From Spirosoma endbachense (GTDB lineage Bacteria; Bacteroidota; Bacteroidia; Cytophagales; Spirosomataceae), in NCBI RefSeq assembly GCF_010233585.1, contig NZ_CP045997.1, forward strand, positions 1,002,522 through 1,066,521: a DNA stretch of 64,000 nt. Reading direction: 5' to 3'. Position numbers and translations under genes: made by a program. Shown here one piece after another: positions 28,659 to 36,725 of this stretch (position 1 is the first letter of the stretch; each line of letters opens with the position of its first letter). The notes beneath the pieces were generated by a model. The model was not told the DNA's origin. It did no database searches and saw only the letters and a program-made list of their open reading frames with translations.

Positions 28659-30821
28659 CTAAACCAATTCCTGCTGCTCTGCGCGTTCGCGCAATTTCGC
28701 CGTCGGGCGGAAACGTTCGCCATACTGCTCGGCGAGTCGATCGCAGGTTTTTATGAATGTGTCGATACCCACGAAGTCAACAAACGACAAAGCTCCACCC
28801 GTATAGGCCGGGAATCCCCACGCCAGAATTGACCCCAGATCGGCATCTAACTTCGTCCGGACAACGTTTTCTTCAAAACACCGTACGGCTTCAATAACCT
28901 GGCGGTAGAGTAAACGGGTTTTTACTTCATCGAGCGAGGGTTGCTGATCGGCCAGCGGAAACAAATCGGTTAGACCAGACCAAATCTGCTTTGGCTCTCC
29001 TTCCGGATAGTCATAGAATCCGGCTTTCGCTTTTTTGCCAGACCGTCCTAGGTTAACAAACTGCTTTGCAATCTGATAACTCGTGTCATCTTCGCTTAAG
29101 AATCCGTCTTTTATACCCTGACCTGCAATTTTGTAGACCAGATCCAGGGAAACTTCATCCGTAACGGCCAGCGGTCCGACAGGCATCCCGGCATCTTTTC
29201 CGCCATTTTCGATCAGGATTGGATTAACACCATCTTTGAGCAGCTCCATCCCTTCGCTCGAATACGTACCGAAACAGCGCGACGTATAGAACCCCCGTGA
29301 ATCATTGACCACAATTGGCGTTTTTCGGATTTTTCGGGTGAAATCGATGGCAACGGCCAGTGCGTAATCGGACGTTTGCTTAGTCATAATGATCTCAACG
29401 AGCATCATTTTATCGACGGGCGAGAAGAAATGAATACCGATGAAATTGGCTGGGTTGGCGGATGCCTGAGCCAACCCGCTGATCGGTAAGGTAGATGTAT
29501 TAGAACCAAAGACTCCCCCAGCTGGATTATTAGTAGCGACCAGCATAGGTTCAGCTTCTTTCGTTACCTGCGCTTTTAAGTCGCGGTTCTCAAACACAGC
29601 CTCAATGATGAGGTCACACCCCTGTAAGTCCTGAACATTGGCAGAGGGTTGGATCAGATTAAGGATTCCGTCAACTTTCAGCGGGTCTATTTTGCCACGT
29701 TCAACGCCTTTTTTTAGCAGACTTCGCGAGTAATCCTTACCCTTTTCGGCGGCTTCAACCGATACATCTTTAAGAATGACTTCGATGCCTGCCTGTGCAG
29801 CTACATAGGCAATGCCTGCTCCCATCATACCTGCTCCCAGAATACCCAGTTTCTTAACGTCTGTTTTGGGTATGTCTTTGGGGCGGCTGGCTCCTTTATT
29901 CGCTTCGTTCATTCCCAGAAACATCGTCTGGATAAGATTCCTGGCTACTTTTGATGTGGCTACCTTCACAAAATGCCTGGCTTCGATCGCTAAAGCTCGG
30001 TCAATATTGACCTGTAAGCCTTCATATACGCAAGCCATGATTTCGAGTGGAGCGGGGTAATTGCCTTTGGTTTTATCCATCAGCATGGCCGTTCCTGCAC
30101 TAAATGTCTGTACGCCAACAATACTCTGAACATTACCACCCGGAACCTTGAAGTTGTCTTTACCGACAATCTTGCCTGTCTTGCGATCGATTTCATCCCA
30201 GGGTTTGAGTGGGTTGGGGTTAGCAGCAATCCAGGCATGTGCCTTCGCAAGCATTTCGGCCGGGCTGTCGGCAATGTCGTCGACCATGCCGAGTTTTTTT
30301 GCCTCCTGAACACCTACTTTTTTGCCTTCCAGAATCAATGGTAGTGCCGCCTGTATGCCAATCATACGGGGAAGCCGTTGCGTACCCCCTGCGCCGGGTA
30401 ACAAGCCGATGGTCACTTCGACTAAACCAATTAATGTCTTCGGATTGTTTAGTACCACGCGGTAGTGACAGGCCAGACAGATCTCGTAACCTCCTCCGAG
30501 CGCTGTACCATTGATAGCCGCAACGGTTGGCTTACCCGACGTTTCGATACGACGAAACACGCGGTTCAACTCCGACGAGACTTTCAGCATCTGGGCTGGT
30601 TCTTTATCATTGTTGCGAAGGATCATTTTCAGATCGGCACCTGCCACAAACTCGGGTTTGGCCGATGTGATGATAATACCTTTCACTGAGTCGTCGGTAA
30701 ATGCCTGTTGTAAAGCCGCTTCAAACTGAGGTATTGATTCGTCGTTGAGGACGTTCATTGGAGTTGACGTCATTTCCCACGAAATGATAGCCACGTTCTG
30801 GTCAACGCTGTATTTTATCAT
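28659..30821 (-). CDS. fadB: 3-hydroxyacyl-CoA dehydrogenase / enoyl-CoA hydratase fusion
   Basis: A 720-residue multifunctional beta-oxidation enzyme. The N-terminal crotonase half has GTALGGGYEICLACHYRV and GLLPGAGGTQRLPRMIG with both catalytic Glu. The C-terminal half is L-3-hydroxyacyl-CoA dehydrogenase: NAD loop LGAGMMGAGIAYVAAQAG, catalytic His in IGIHFFSPVDKM, and two HCDH domains (FYTSRCFGTYSSEG, AGFYDYPEGE). It turns enoyl-CoA into 3-ketoacyl-CoA. It follows fadA on the same strand with 74 bp that hold a 23-bp hairpin. Confidence 0.95.
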   Translation of the reverse strand: MIKYSVDQNVAIISWEMTSTPMNVLNDESIPQFEAALQQAFTDDSVKGIIITSAKPEFVAGADLKMILRNNDKEPAQMLKVSSELNRVFRRIETSGKPTVAAINGTALGGGYEICLACHYRVVLNNPKTLIGLVEVTIGLLPGAGGTQRLPRMIGIQAALPLILEGKKVGVQEAKKLGMVDDIADSPAEMLAKAHAWIAANPNPLKPWDEIDRKTGKIVGKDNFKVPGGNVQSIVGVQTFSAGTAMLMDKTKGNYPAPLEIMACVYEGLQVNIDRALAIEARHFVKVATSKVARNLIQTMFLGMNEANKGASRPKDIPKTDVKKLGILGAGMMGAGIAYVAAQAGIEVILKDVSVEAAEKGKDYSRSLLKKGVERGKIDPLKVDGILNLIQPSANVQDLQGCDLIIEAVFENRDLKAQVTKEAEPMLVATNNPAGGVFGSNTSTLPISGLAQASANPANFIGIHFFSPVDKMMLVEIIMTKQTSDYALAVAIDFTRKIRKTPIVVNDSRGFYTSRCFGTYSSEGMELLKDGVNPILIENGGKDAGMPVGPLAVTDEVSLDLVYKIAGQGIKDGFLSEDDTSYQIAKQFVNLGRSGKKAKAGFYDYPEGEPKQIWSGLTDLFPLADQQPSLDEVKTRLLYRQVIEAVRCFEENVVRTKLDADLGSILAWGFPAYTGGALSFVDFVGIDTFIKTCDRLAEQYGERFRPTAKLRERAEQQELV

Positions 30822-30839
30822 GTCTAGCTAAGCATGAAG

Positions 30840-30896
30840 ATTAAGAATGAAGCGTGTAGACTTGTCATAACCTAGTCTACACGCTTCATTCTTAAT
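30840..30896. terminator. 23-bp perfect hairpin between fadA and fadB
   Basis: The arms 30840-30862 and 30874-30896 are perfect reverse complements (left arm begins ATTAAGAATGAAGCG), with an 11-nt loop. The right arm touches the fadA stop codon. In the minus-strand transcript it lies between fadA and fadB. No T-run follows, so it might be a processing or attenuation element as much as a terminator. Confidence 0.6.
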
Positions 30897-32104
30897 TAAT
30901 TAACTCGTTCGAAAATCGTTGCAATGCCCATACCACCACCGATGCAAAGCGTTGAGAGACCAAACTGTTTGCCGGAACGTTCCAGTTCATCAATGAGCGT
31001 AGCCGAAATAATGGCTCCGGTTGCGCCTAATGGATGGCCTAAGGCTATAGCGCCACCGTTGACATTCAACTGACTATGATCGACGGATAATTCGTCCATG
31101 AAGAGCAGCGGTATAGCCGCAAAGGCTTCGTTGACTTCGAACAGATCAATATCACTGATGCTCATACCCGCTCGTTTGAGCACTTTGCGGGTAGCCGGAA
31201 TTGGACCCGTGAGCATGATGGTTGGTTCAGAACCGACAATGGCAAAGGCTTTAATGCGAGCGCGTGGCTTCAGGCCCGATTGTTCGCCAAAGGCTTTGCT
31301 ACCAATCAGGACACCGGCGGCTCCATCGACAATCTGAGAGGAATTACCGGCATGATGTACGTGATTGATTTTATCGAATTGGGCATATTTGAGTAGTGCA
31401 AGGGCATCTAGACCCATTTGGCCCATGGTTTCGAAAGCGGGTTTGAGTTTACCCAGACTCTCGGTCGTTGTGCCGGGCCTGACGCCTTCATCTCGATCAA
31501 GAACAGTGATACCAATCTCATCTTTGATTGGCACGAGTGTCTTATGAAATCGATTATCAGCCTGTGCTTCCACCGCCCGGCGGTATGACTCAGCCGCGAA
31601 TGCATCGACGTCGGAACGCGAATAACCGTATTTAGTGGCTATGAGGTCGGCAGAAATGCCTTGTGGTACAATGTGATGACGAGCCACAATCAGCGGATTC
31701 ATGAACAACGCACCCCCGTCGGAACCCATTGGCACTCGTGACATCGATTCGACGCCACCGGCTACAATAGCATCGACTTGCCCCGACATGACATAAGCTC
31801 CGGCCATATTGATAGCCTCCAGCCCCGACGAGCAGAACCTGTTGAGCTGAACACCCGCAACTGACTCATCGTATCCGGCTTCGAGGGCGGCTGTACGGGC
31901 AATGTCGGCACCTTGCTCACCGATGGGAGTAACACAACCCATAATGACATCGTCGACGAGCGACGTATCGAGTTGGTTGCGGTCGCGGAGTTCGCGCAGG
32001 ACACTCGTAAGGAGTTGAACAGGCTGCACGTCATGCAGCGAACCGTCGCTCTTGCCTCGCCCACGAGGTGTTCGAACGGCATCATAAATGAAGGCTTCAG
32101 CCAT
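30896..32104 (-). CDS. fadA: Acetyl-CoA C-acyltransferase (thiolase)
   Basis: A 402-residue thiolase cleaving 3-ketoacyl-CoA to acetyl-CoA and a shortened acyl-CoA. The acylated nucleophile is Cys91 in [12 protein letters not shown]. The active-site His is in GHPLGATGA, and the second catalytic Cys (about 387) is in [10 protein letters not shown]. It is first in the fadA-fadB order on minus, with a promoter at 32152-32182. Length and motifs are standard. Confidence 0.95.
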   Translation of the reverse strand: MAEAFIYDAVRTPRGRGKSDGSLHDVQPVQLLTSVLRELRDRNQLDTSLVDDVIMGCVTPIGEQGADIARTAALEAGYDESVAGVQLNRFCSSGLEAINMAGAYVMSGQVDAIVAGGVESMSRVPMGSDGGALFMNPLIVARHHIVPQGISADLIATKYGYSRSDVDAFAAESYRRAVEAQADNRFHKTLVPIKDEIGITVLDRDEGVRPGTTTESLGKLKPAFETMGQMGLDALALLKYAQFDKINHVHHAGNSSQIVDGAAGVLIGSKAFGEQSGLKPRARIKAFAIVGSEPTIMLTGPIPATRKVLKRAGMSISDIDLFEVNEAFAAIPLLFMDELSVDHSQLNVNGGAIALGHPLGATGAIISATLIDELERSGKQFGLSTLCIGGGMGIATIFERVN

Positions 32105-32151
32105 AATCCTGTCGAAAAATTAGTATGCTTGCATACTGGTTTTTGATCCGG

Positions 32152-32182
32152 CAAAAGTACGGGCAAAAGCTGAATACGGCAA
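32152..32182 (-). promoter_or_regulatory. Bacteroidota-type promoter of fadA
   Basis: On the minus strand TACTTTTG (32152-32159) is preceded at 20 bp by TTG (32180-32182). Both the match to TAnnTTTG and the spacing are right. Transcription would start near 32146, about 40 nt before the fadA ATG. Confidence 0.6.
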
Positions 32183-32221
32183 TTCGTTTGGGTTAAAATG
32201 CAAATTTCTCATTTAAAATGA

Positions 32222-32280
32222 AGCCCCTCTCCTTTTCGTATTCTGATTTAGTTATCCAGAATACGAAAAAGAGAGGGGCT
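32222..32280. terminator. 24-bp hairpin terminator between Hint gene and fadA
   Basis: The arms 32222-32245 and 32257-32280 pair with one mismatch (AGCCCCTCTC at the left edge, GAGAGGGGCT at the right), with an 11-nt loop. It lies 22 bp beyond the stop of the Hint-domain gene, as a terminator for it. A short T-run follows on plus, and TTCATTTTAAAT on minus. Confidence 0.7.
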
Positions 32281-32301
32281 TTTAGAAAGTCTCCTGTTGA
32301 T

Positions 32302-33339
32302 TTATTTGTCGAGAACAACTGTCTCGCCAATCAGGTAGGCGCCCGACTCGGTAGACAGGTTGTAAACGTTCTTTACCGATCGTACGGATTTCTCCACCCG
32401 AACAACTTTATACGCTGAAACGCCAGTCGTTGTAGCATCGTAGCGGTATAAAATCTCACCAGCCAGCACCTCGCCCAGGGCTTTCCGGCCCGTTGCAGTC
32501 AGGACCGGGTGGTTAGCCGTTGCTTCAAGCAGTGTTGGCGCGGTTAGTGCATTCCGGTTGTCAGCAGTCAGGTCATTGACCGAAGAGAGCCACACGCCAG
32601 CCAGCGTGAAGTCGCCGTTGTGGGCGTCTACTTTCTTTACGCGGGTAGGCGTGAGGGTTTTTGTTTTCGCATCGTAACCCAATACGACATCATCCGTTTT
32701 TACGTCACGAATGGCTTTCGAAGAGCCATCGGCCAGTGTTACGGGAGCGTCGGGCGCAAAGCAGAAATTGTATTCTTCCTTTTTCTTTCCGTCGCCTTCT
32801 TCTGATTTGCCACCGCCACCAGATAGTAGGCTGGCCATTTCACGTGACAGCACAAAGGTGAGTGTTGGCATCAGGCCAGCCTCTTTTTCGCCAACATACT
32901 TGAGGTCGTCGATGTAAGCATCCCATGCTTTGCGGTCAGCCGATGCGCCGGGAATTACGAATGATTTTACGTCGCCCGATTTCTCGTTTTTGTAAATGGC
33001 CAGTAGGCCAAGCTCTTTCGTATCAGCGGCAGTAAAAACCTTATACAAATAGATCTTGCGCGTAATTCCGTCGCTAAAGGCAAAAACATAGGCGGGACGT
33101 TCCTCGTAACGGTCCAAAATAAAGCCACCCGATTTGAAGTAGGTGTCTTTATCCAGATTGGCAACTTTTATGGCCTTGATGGCAGTCAGTTGCTCAAGGG
33201 TCATGCCCGGCGTGGATGCGCTGGCGGTTGAGGCTGTCTGGGCCGAAACGCGTTGACTGAGCAACTGCGTGGCAGTAGCGCAACAGAGGAAAATAAGAAT
33301 CGAGAGCAGGTTGTGTTTCATCATAATAGGTTGGGTCAA
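32302..33339 (-). CDS. Secreted protein with C-terminal Hint (hedgehog/intein) domain
   Basis: A 345-residue protein. Met7 (MKHNLLSILIFLCC) is the likely start, giving a signal peptide cleaved near VSAQ. Residues about 45-185 form a domain I do not recognise, ending in a Gly/Lys/Glu-rich linker. From Cys193 (FCFAPDAPVTLADGSSKAI) the sequence is Hint-like: nucleophilic Cys, ISV-type DVKTDDVVLGYD, the block-B TxxH as Thr274-Ala-Asn-His277 (EATANHPVLT), and a closing VYNLSTESGAYLIGETVV. The usual C-terminal His-Asn and downstream nucleophile are absent (it ends VVLDK), so protein splicing is unlikely. N-terminal thioester cleavage as in hedgehog or BIL domains remains possible. Confidence 0.8.
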   Translation of the reverse strand: MTQPIMMKHNLLSILIFLCCATATQLLSQRVSAQTASTASASTPGMTLEQLTAIKAIKVANLDKDTYFKSGGFILDRYEERPAYVFAFSDGITRKIYLYKVFTAADTKELGLLAIYKNEKSGDVKSFVIPGASADRKAWDAYIDDLKYVGEKEAGLMPTLTFVLSREMASLLSGGGGKSEEGDGKKKEEYNFCFAPDAPVTLADGSSKAIRDVKTDDVVLGYDAKTKTLTPTRVKKVDAHNGDFTLAGVWLSSVNDLTADNRNALTAPTLLEATANHPVLTATGRKALGEVLAGEILYRYDATTTGVSAYKVVRVEKSVRSVKNVYNLSTESGAYLIGETVVLDK

Positions 33340-33422
33340 GCTCCCACTTGGCCCGTTTTGTAAGTATACTTTTTATTTGTCAGGTGGGAGTAATCTGCCA
33401 TAGCGGCTTAGCCCAGACAAAA

Positions 33423-34997
33423 TTATTTCTTCGTGTATTCGCCTACCCGTGCGTGAATCGCTTCGACAGTACGGTGAGCAGAGGTGAACGCTCCGGCCAT
33501 CCAGGCGGTGAGGTAGGTTGTGTGTTCGCCAGCAAAATAGATATTACCATCTGGTTCTATCAGTGCTGGATAATATTTCTTTCGGGTTGCATCGTCGTAA
33601 GTAGCCCAGCCACCCCCGCTATAGGGTACGCGATGCCAGGCCAGTGAAAACGAGTTATCGAACTCCGCCGGATATTGTGGGTGGATTTTGACACCTTGCG
33701 TCAGGGCCAGTTTTTCGCGCTCAGCAACGGATAGCGCTCCTACCGCTTCGGCACGGCTATAGAAATTATAATAACCGATCAGGACCCCTTTTTTGCCCTG
33801 GAAGCCGAATGATGGATACCAGATCTGGTTAATATCCATGTTGGTGCGCGAGATACCCCCATAAATCCAGTCGTCTTCTTCCCAGAATCGCCGTTTAAAT
33901 TGAAGACCTATTTTGCCCGTTTTGATGTAAGGTACAAAATCAGATGCCCGTTTCACCGTGCCAGACAGATCTGATTCGATGTTTTTCAGCATAGGTAAAG
34001 GGAGCGTACAGACACAGAATTCACCTGTAACTTCCACCGGTTTACCGTCTTTCTGATACACGACCCGAACACCCGTTTCGGTTTTACGCAGTTCTGAAAC
34101 GGGCGCGTTGAAGATAATTTTACCCGTCAGTTTTTTCTCCAGTGCTTTCGGAATGGCATCCATACCGCCAACGGGCTGAAGCAGCGTTGTTTGCTGTTCG
34201 TAAATATAGTCGCCAACGTTATAGAACACCGGTTGCATGAACCCCGAACGAAGTAGATCGGTTAGCCCGAAAGGATCCGTAACGTTGCCGGGTTTGTGGC
34301 CTGCGCCGGGATGATCTTTGGTCTTATAGCCGCGTCGGTTGGTGCCTTTGTAAAGGTGAGCTGTATTCAAATCACCTTCGTTTTTTAGGAAATCAACCAA
34401 TTTCTCAATGTCTTCCTTGGTCAGCTGCTGGTCCAGCGCCGACTGATCCAATGCCTTGGCCAGTAATTCGGCTGTATAGCCGCGCATGTCGTTGTGGTAT
34501 TCCTTGATGCGTAACCGGCGATTTGCCAGATCGCCCGTGCCGCCGTGGTTATAGAGGTAAGCTGCTTCGTTGTTGCCATTGAACATTTGCAAAGGCACGC
34601 CTAACTCACGGCAATAATGAAGCGTAAGCTGATGATGGTGCGGAATTCGGGCTGCGCCACCATTAAAATAGAGCCCTTCTTCAAATGAACAGGTTTGGGC
34701 GGTACCACCATGTAGTTCAGTTTCCTTAGTACCACCTCTGATTGTCCAGACGCGGCCACCGGAGCGGGAGCGGGCTTCCAGAAGGGTACAGTCATAACCT
34801 AATTTACCGAGTTCATAGGCAGTAGCCATACCCGCTAAACCTGCCCCCAAAATCACTACTTTTCGACCTTTTCCATCACTCTGCCGACCATTTGCCGGCA
34901 GATTTAACGCCGACGCCGGAGCGGGCTGAAGCATTCCCCACGCCAGAAGACTAGCGTAACTAGCACTCGTTGAATTAATAAAGTCTCTTCTCGTCAT
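33423..34997 (-). CDS. Flavin monoamine oxidase, Tat-exported
   Basis: A 524-residue FAD amine oxidase. The N-terminus MTRRDFINSTSASYASLLAW is a twin-arginine signal. The FAD loop is ILGAGLAGMATAYELGKLG, followed by LLEARSRSGGRVWTI. The C-terminal FAD-closing block GNIYFAGEHTTYLTAWMAGAF is typical of MAO and L-amino-acid oxidases. It oxidises an amine or amino acid, giving aldehyde or keto acid, ammonia and peroxide; the substrate is unknown. It follows the Tat aminotransferase on the same strand by 64 bp, holding a 16-bp hairpin. Confidence 0.9.
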   Translation of the reverse strand: MTRRDFINSTSASYASLLAWGMLQPAPASALNLPANGRQSDGKGRKVVILGAGLAGMATAYELGKLGYDCTLLEARSRSGGRVWTIRGGTKETELHGGTAQTCSFEEGLYFNGGAARIPHHHQLTLHYCRELGVPLQMFNGNNEAAYLYNHGGTGDLANRRLRIKEYHNDMRGYTAELLAKALDQSALDQQLTKEDIEKLVDFLKNEGDLNTAHLYKGTNRRGYKTKDHPGAGHKPGNVTDPFGLTDLLRSGFMQPVFYNVGDYIYEQQTTLLQPVGGMDAIPKALEKKLTGKIIFNAPVSELRKTETGVRVVYQKDGKPVEVTGEFCVCTLPLPMLKNIESDLSGTVKRASDFVPYIKTGKIGLQFKRRFWEEDDWIYGGISRTNMDINQIWYPSFGFQGKKGVLIGYYNFYSRAEAVGALSVAEREKLALTQGVKIHPQYPAEFDNSFSLAWHRVPYSGGGWATYDDATRKKYYPALIEPDGNIYFAGEHTTYLTAWMAGAFTSAHRTVEAIHARVGEYTKK

Positions 34998-35013
34998 TCA
35001 GTTGATGAATAAT

Positions 35014-35053
35014 ATACCCTACAATGGATAGGCATAAATCCATTGTAGGGTAT
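35014..35053. terminator. 16-bp hairpin between aminotransferase and amine oxidase
   Basis: ATACCCTACAATGGAT (35014-35029) and ATCCATTGTAGGGTAT (35038-35053), perfect, with an 8-nt loop. It sits between two genes on minus, so it may end the aminotransferase transcript or modulate the downstream gene. Confidence 0.6.
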
Positions 35054-35061
35054 TCATTAGT

Positions 35062-36228
35062 CTACCCCACTACTTTTTTGAATCCGTCCATAAACATGAC
35101 CATTTCCTCCATCGTCCCAACGCTCACCCGGCAGTAAGGCTGCCCGCTGAACTCGCGCGTTTGAATACCGATGCCGTTGGCAAACATCTGGTTTTCGAAC
35201 GTTTTGGTTTTCATACGAATTGGGAACAGGATGAAATTGGCCGATGACGGAATTACCTCATAGCCCATATCGGTCAGGGCTTTGGTGGTGTAAGTCCGGG
35301 CTTTGGCATTTTCGGCGCGACAGTGATTCTGCCAGTCCTTATCCTTGTAGCTGGCGATTCCGGCCATAAGTGTCGTGATGCTGACCGCAAATTCGCCATT
35401 GGTATAGGCATGAAGCGTTTTCAACATGTCGGGTTGGGCAATCGCGTAGCCCAGACGAAGACCCGCGAAGCCGTGGATTTTCGAGAATGTACGCGCCAGA
35501 ATTACATTCAGACCATCAGCTACTAGTTTGCCAAGTTTTGGCCGATCGGCTGGTTCATAGAAGTCAATATAGGCTTCATCGATGAACACAGGGACTTTGG
35601 GCGCTACTTCGCGGCAGAAGGCTTCCAGTTCAGCCGTAGGAATAATAGTACCGGTTGGGTTATTCGGGTTGACGATATAGACCATTTTCACGTCAGGCGT
35701 GATGTTTGCCTTGATCGCAGGAAGATCAAACTTGAAGTCTTTCGTCATGGGCATGGCCTTGATCTTTGCGCCAAACTTTTCGGCACGCTGAAGCAGATCG
35801 TCATAGGTCATGGTGCTGGTAAGAATAGTACCGCCCCCTTTGGCAAAATGGTCGGCAGCGGCCATCAGAATATCTGACGATCCGGGCGACATCATAATAT
35901 TTTCCGGCTTCACCCCTTCATCGACCGCGAGAAGTTGTTTCAGCTGACCAAATTCCATCCAGGCATAGCGATTACCGATATCGGCAGCTTTTATCAGTGC
36001 TTCTTTAGCACTGGGTGCAATGCCAAGCGGGTTCTCATTGGCGAACAACCGTGCCCGCAATTTGGGCATGTCGGGTGGAGTCGTAAAGGCAAATTCATTC
36101 GTGAATGCTGACTGGGCTTGTTCGGCGGTCGAAGCCGCTTCAGCGGGAGCGAACCGACTCAGACTGAGCCCGGCCGTCATCAAACCGCTGGCGCGAAGCC
36201 AGTCCCGACGAGTAAGTTGTGAAGACAT
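35062..36228 (-). CDS. HisC-like PLP aminotransferase with Tat signal
   Basis: A 388-residue class I/II aminotransferase. The first 33 residues (SQLTRRDWLRASGLMTAGLS to PAEA) are a twin-arginine signal, unusual for this family. The core resembles histidinol-phosphate aminotransferase: ENPLGIAPSAKEAL, VNPNNPTGTIIP, FIDEAYIDF, and the PLP lysine in ARTFSKIHGFAGLRLGYA, with Arg in the C-terminal PYCRVSVGT. If exported, the holoenzyme must fold with PLP in the cytoplasm, which fits the Tat route. Its neighbour is a Tat amine oxidase. The substrate is unknown. Confidence 0.88.
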   Translation of the reverse strand: MSSQLTRRDWLRASGLMTAGLSLSRFAPAEAASTAEQAQSAFTNEFAFTTPPDMPKLRARLFANENPLGIAPSAKEALIKAADIGNRYAWMEFGQLKQLLAVDEGVKPENIMMSPGSSDILMAAADHFAKGGGTILTSTMTYDDLLQRAEKFGAKIKAMPMTKDFKFDLPAIKANITPDVKMVYIVNPNNPTGTIIPTAELEAFCREVAPKVPVFIDEAYIDFYEPADRPKLGKLVADGLNVILARTFSKIHGFAGLRLGYAIAQPDMLKTLHAYTNGEFAVSITTLMAGIASYKDKDWQNHCRAENAKARTYTTKALTDMGYEVIPSSANFILFPIRMKTKTFENQMFANGIGIQTREFSGQPYCRVSVGTMEEMVMFMDGFKKVVG

Positions 36229-36725
36229 GATAGTGGCTTTTATTGTATTTATCTACGATAAAATAAAAGTAAAGCAAAATGTAAACCCTTAGTATATAGG
36301 GTGTTGTGAAAGTACGAATTAATACCTAAAAAAAGCATCTTCGATCCGAAAACGCCTTTAATTTTATTTTAATAAATTCTGTGTAGGCAAAATTTATAGG
36401 CTGGTAATTTGATATTTGCCAAAGGAATACTGTCAATCAGTTTTGCTTCCAGCCTGCGTGAATGATTTAGTGAACGGCATGGGCGGTTTGTCTCGTTACT
36501 AGGTACTTGTACTATCGGATCCGGCTTTTGAAAAAGCTGTCCTCTACCTATGTTGGCTGAGGCCCAAGCCTTAGTCGGAGCTTTTGGTAAATGAGCTTTT
36601 GAAAATGTCCTGTCCTGAAAAAGAACGGGAGCGTTTTGTAAACAAATTGCAATGGGTGGCCAATCTTGGTATCACCTGATCACTCAATACCGCTTAATGC
36701 TGAGAGTGGGTTAACGGCTGAACAA
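36229..36725. other. Intergenic region with possible gene remnant
   Basis: About 500 bp between two minus-strand genes. The part near 36230-36430 is AT-rich and should hold the aminotransferase promoter. At 36503-36679 plus, a frame interrupted by one in-frame TAG (36572) has coding-like composition. No RNA gene or long palindrome was seen. Confidence 0.5.
36503..36679 (+). pseudogene. Possible degraded reading frame
   Basis: Read through one TAG at 36572-36574, the frame gives VLVLSDPAFEKAVLYLCWL, a stop, then SELLVNELLKMS and PEKERERFVNKLQWVANLG, ending in TGA at 36677. The helical, charged composition looks protein-coding and not random. It has no start and no recognised family, so it is at most the relic of a small gene. 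Confidence 0.25.

Noticed and set aside
32302..32900. Splicing intein as the identity of the Hint domain
   Set aside because: The C-terminal His-Asn and a following nucleophile are absent; the protein ends in VVLDK, and there is no downstream extein.
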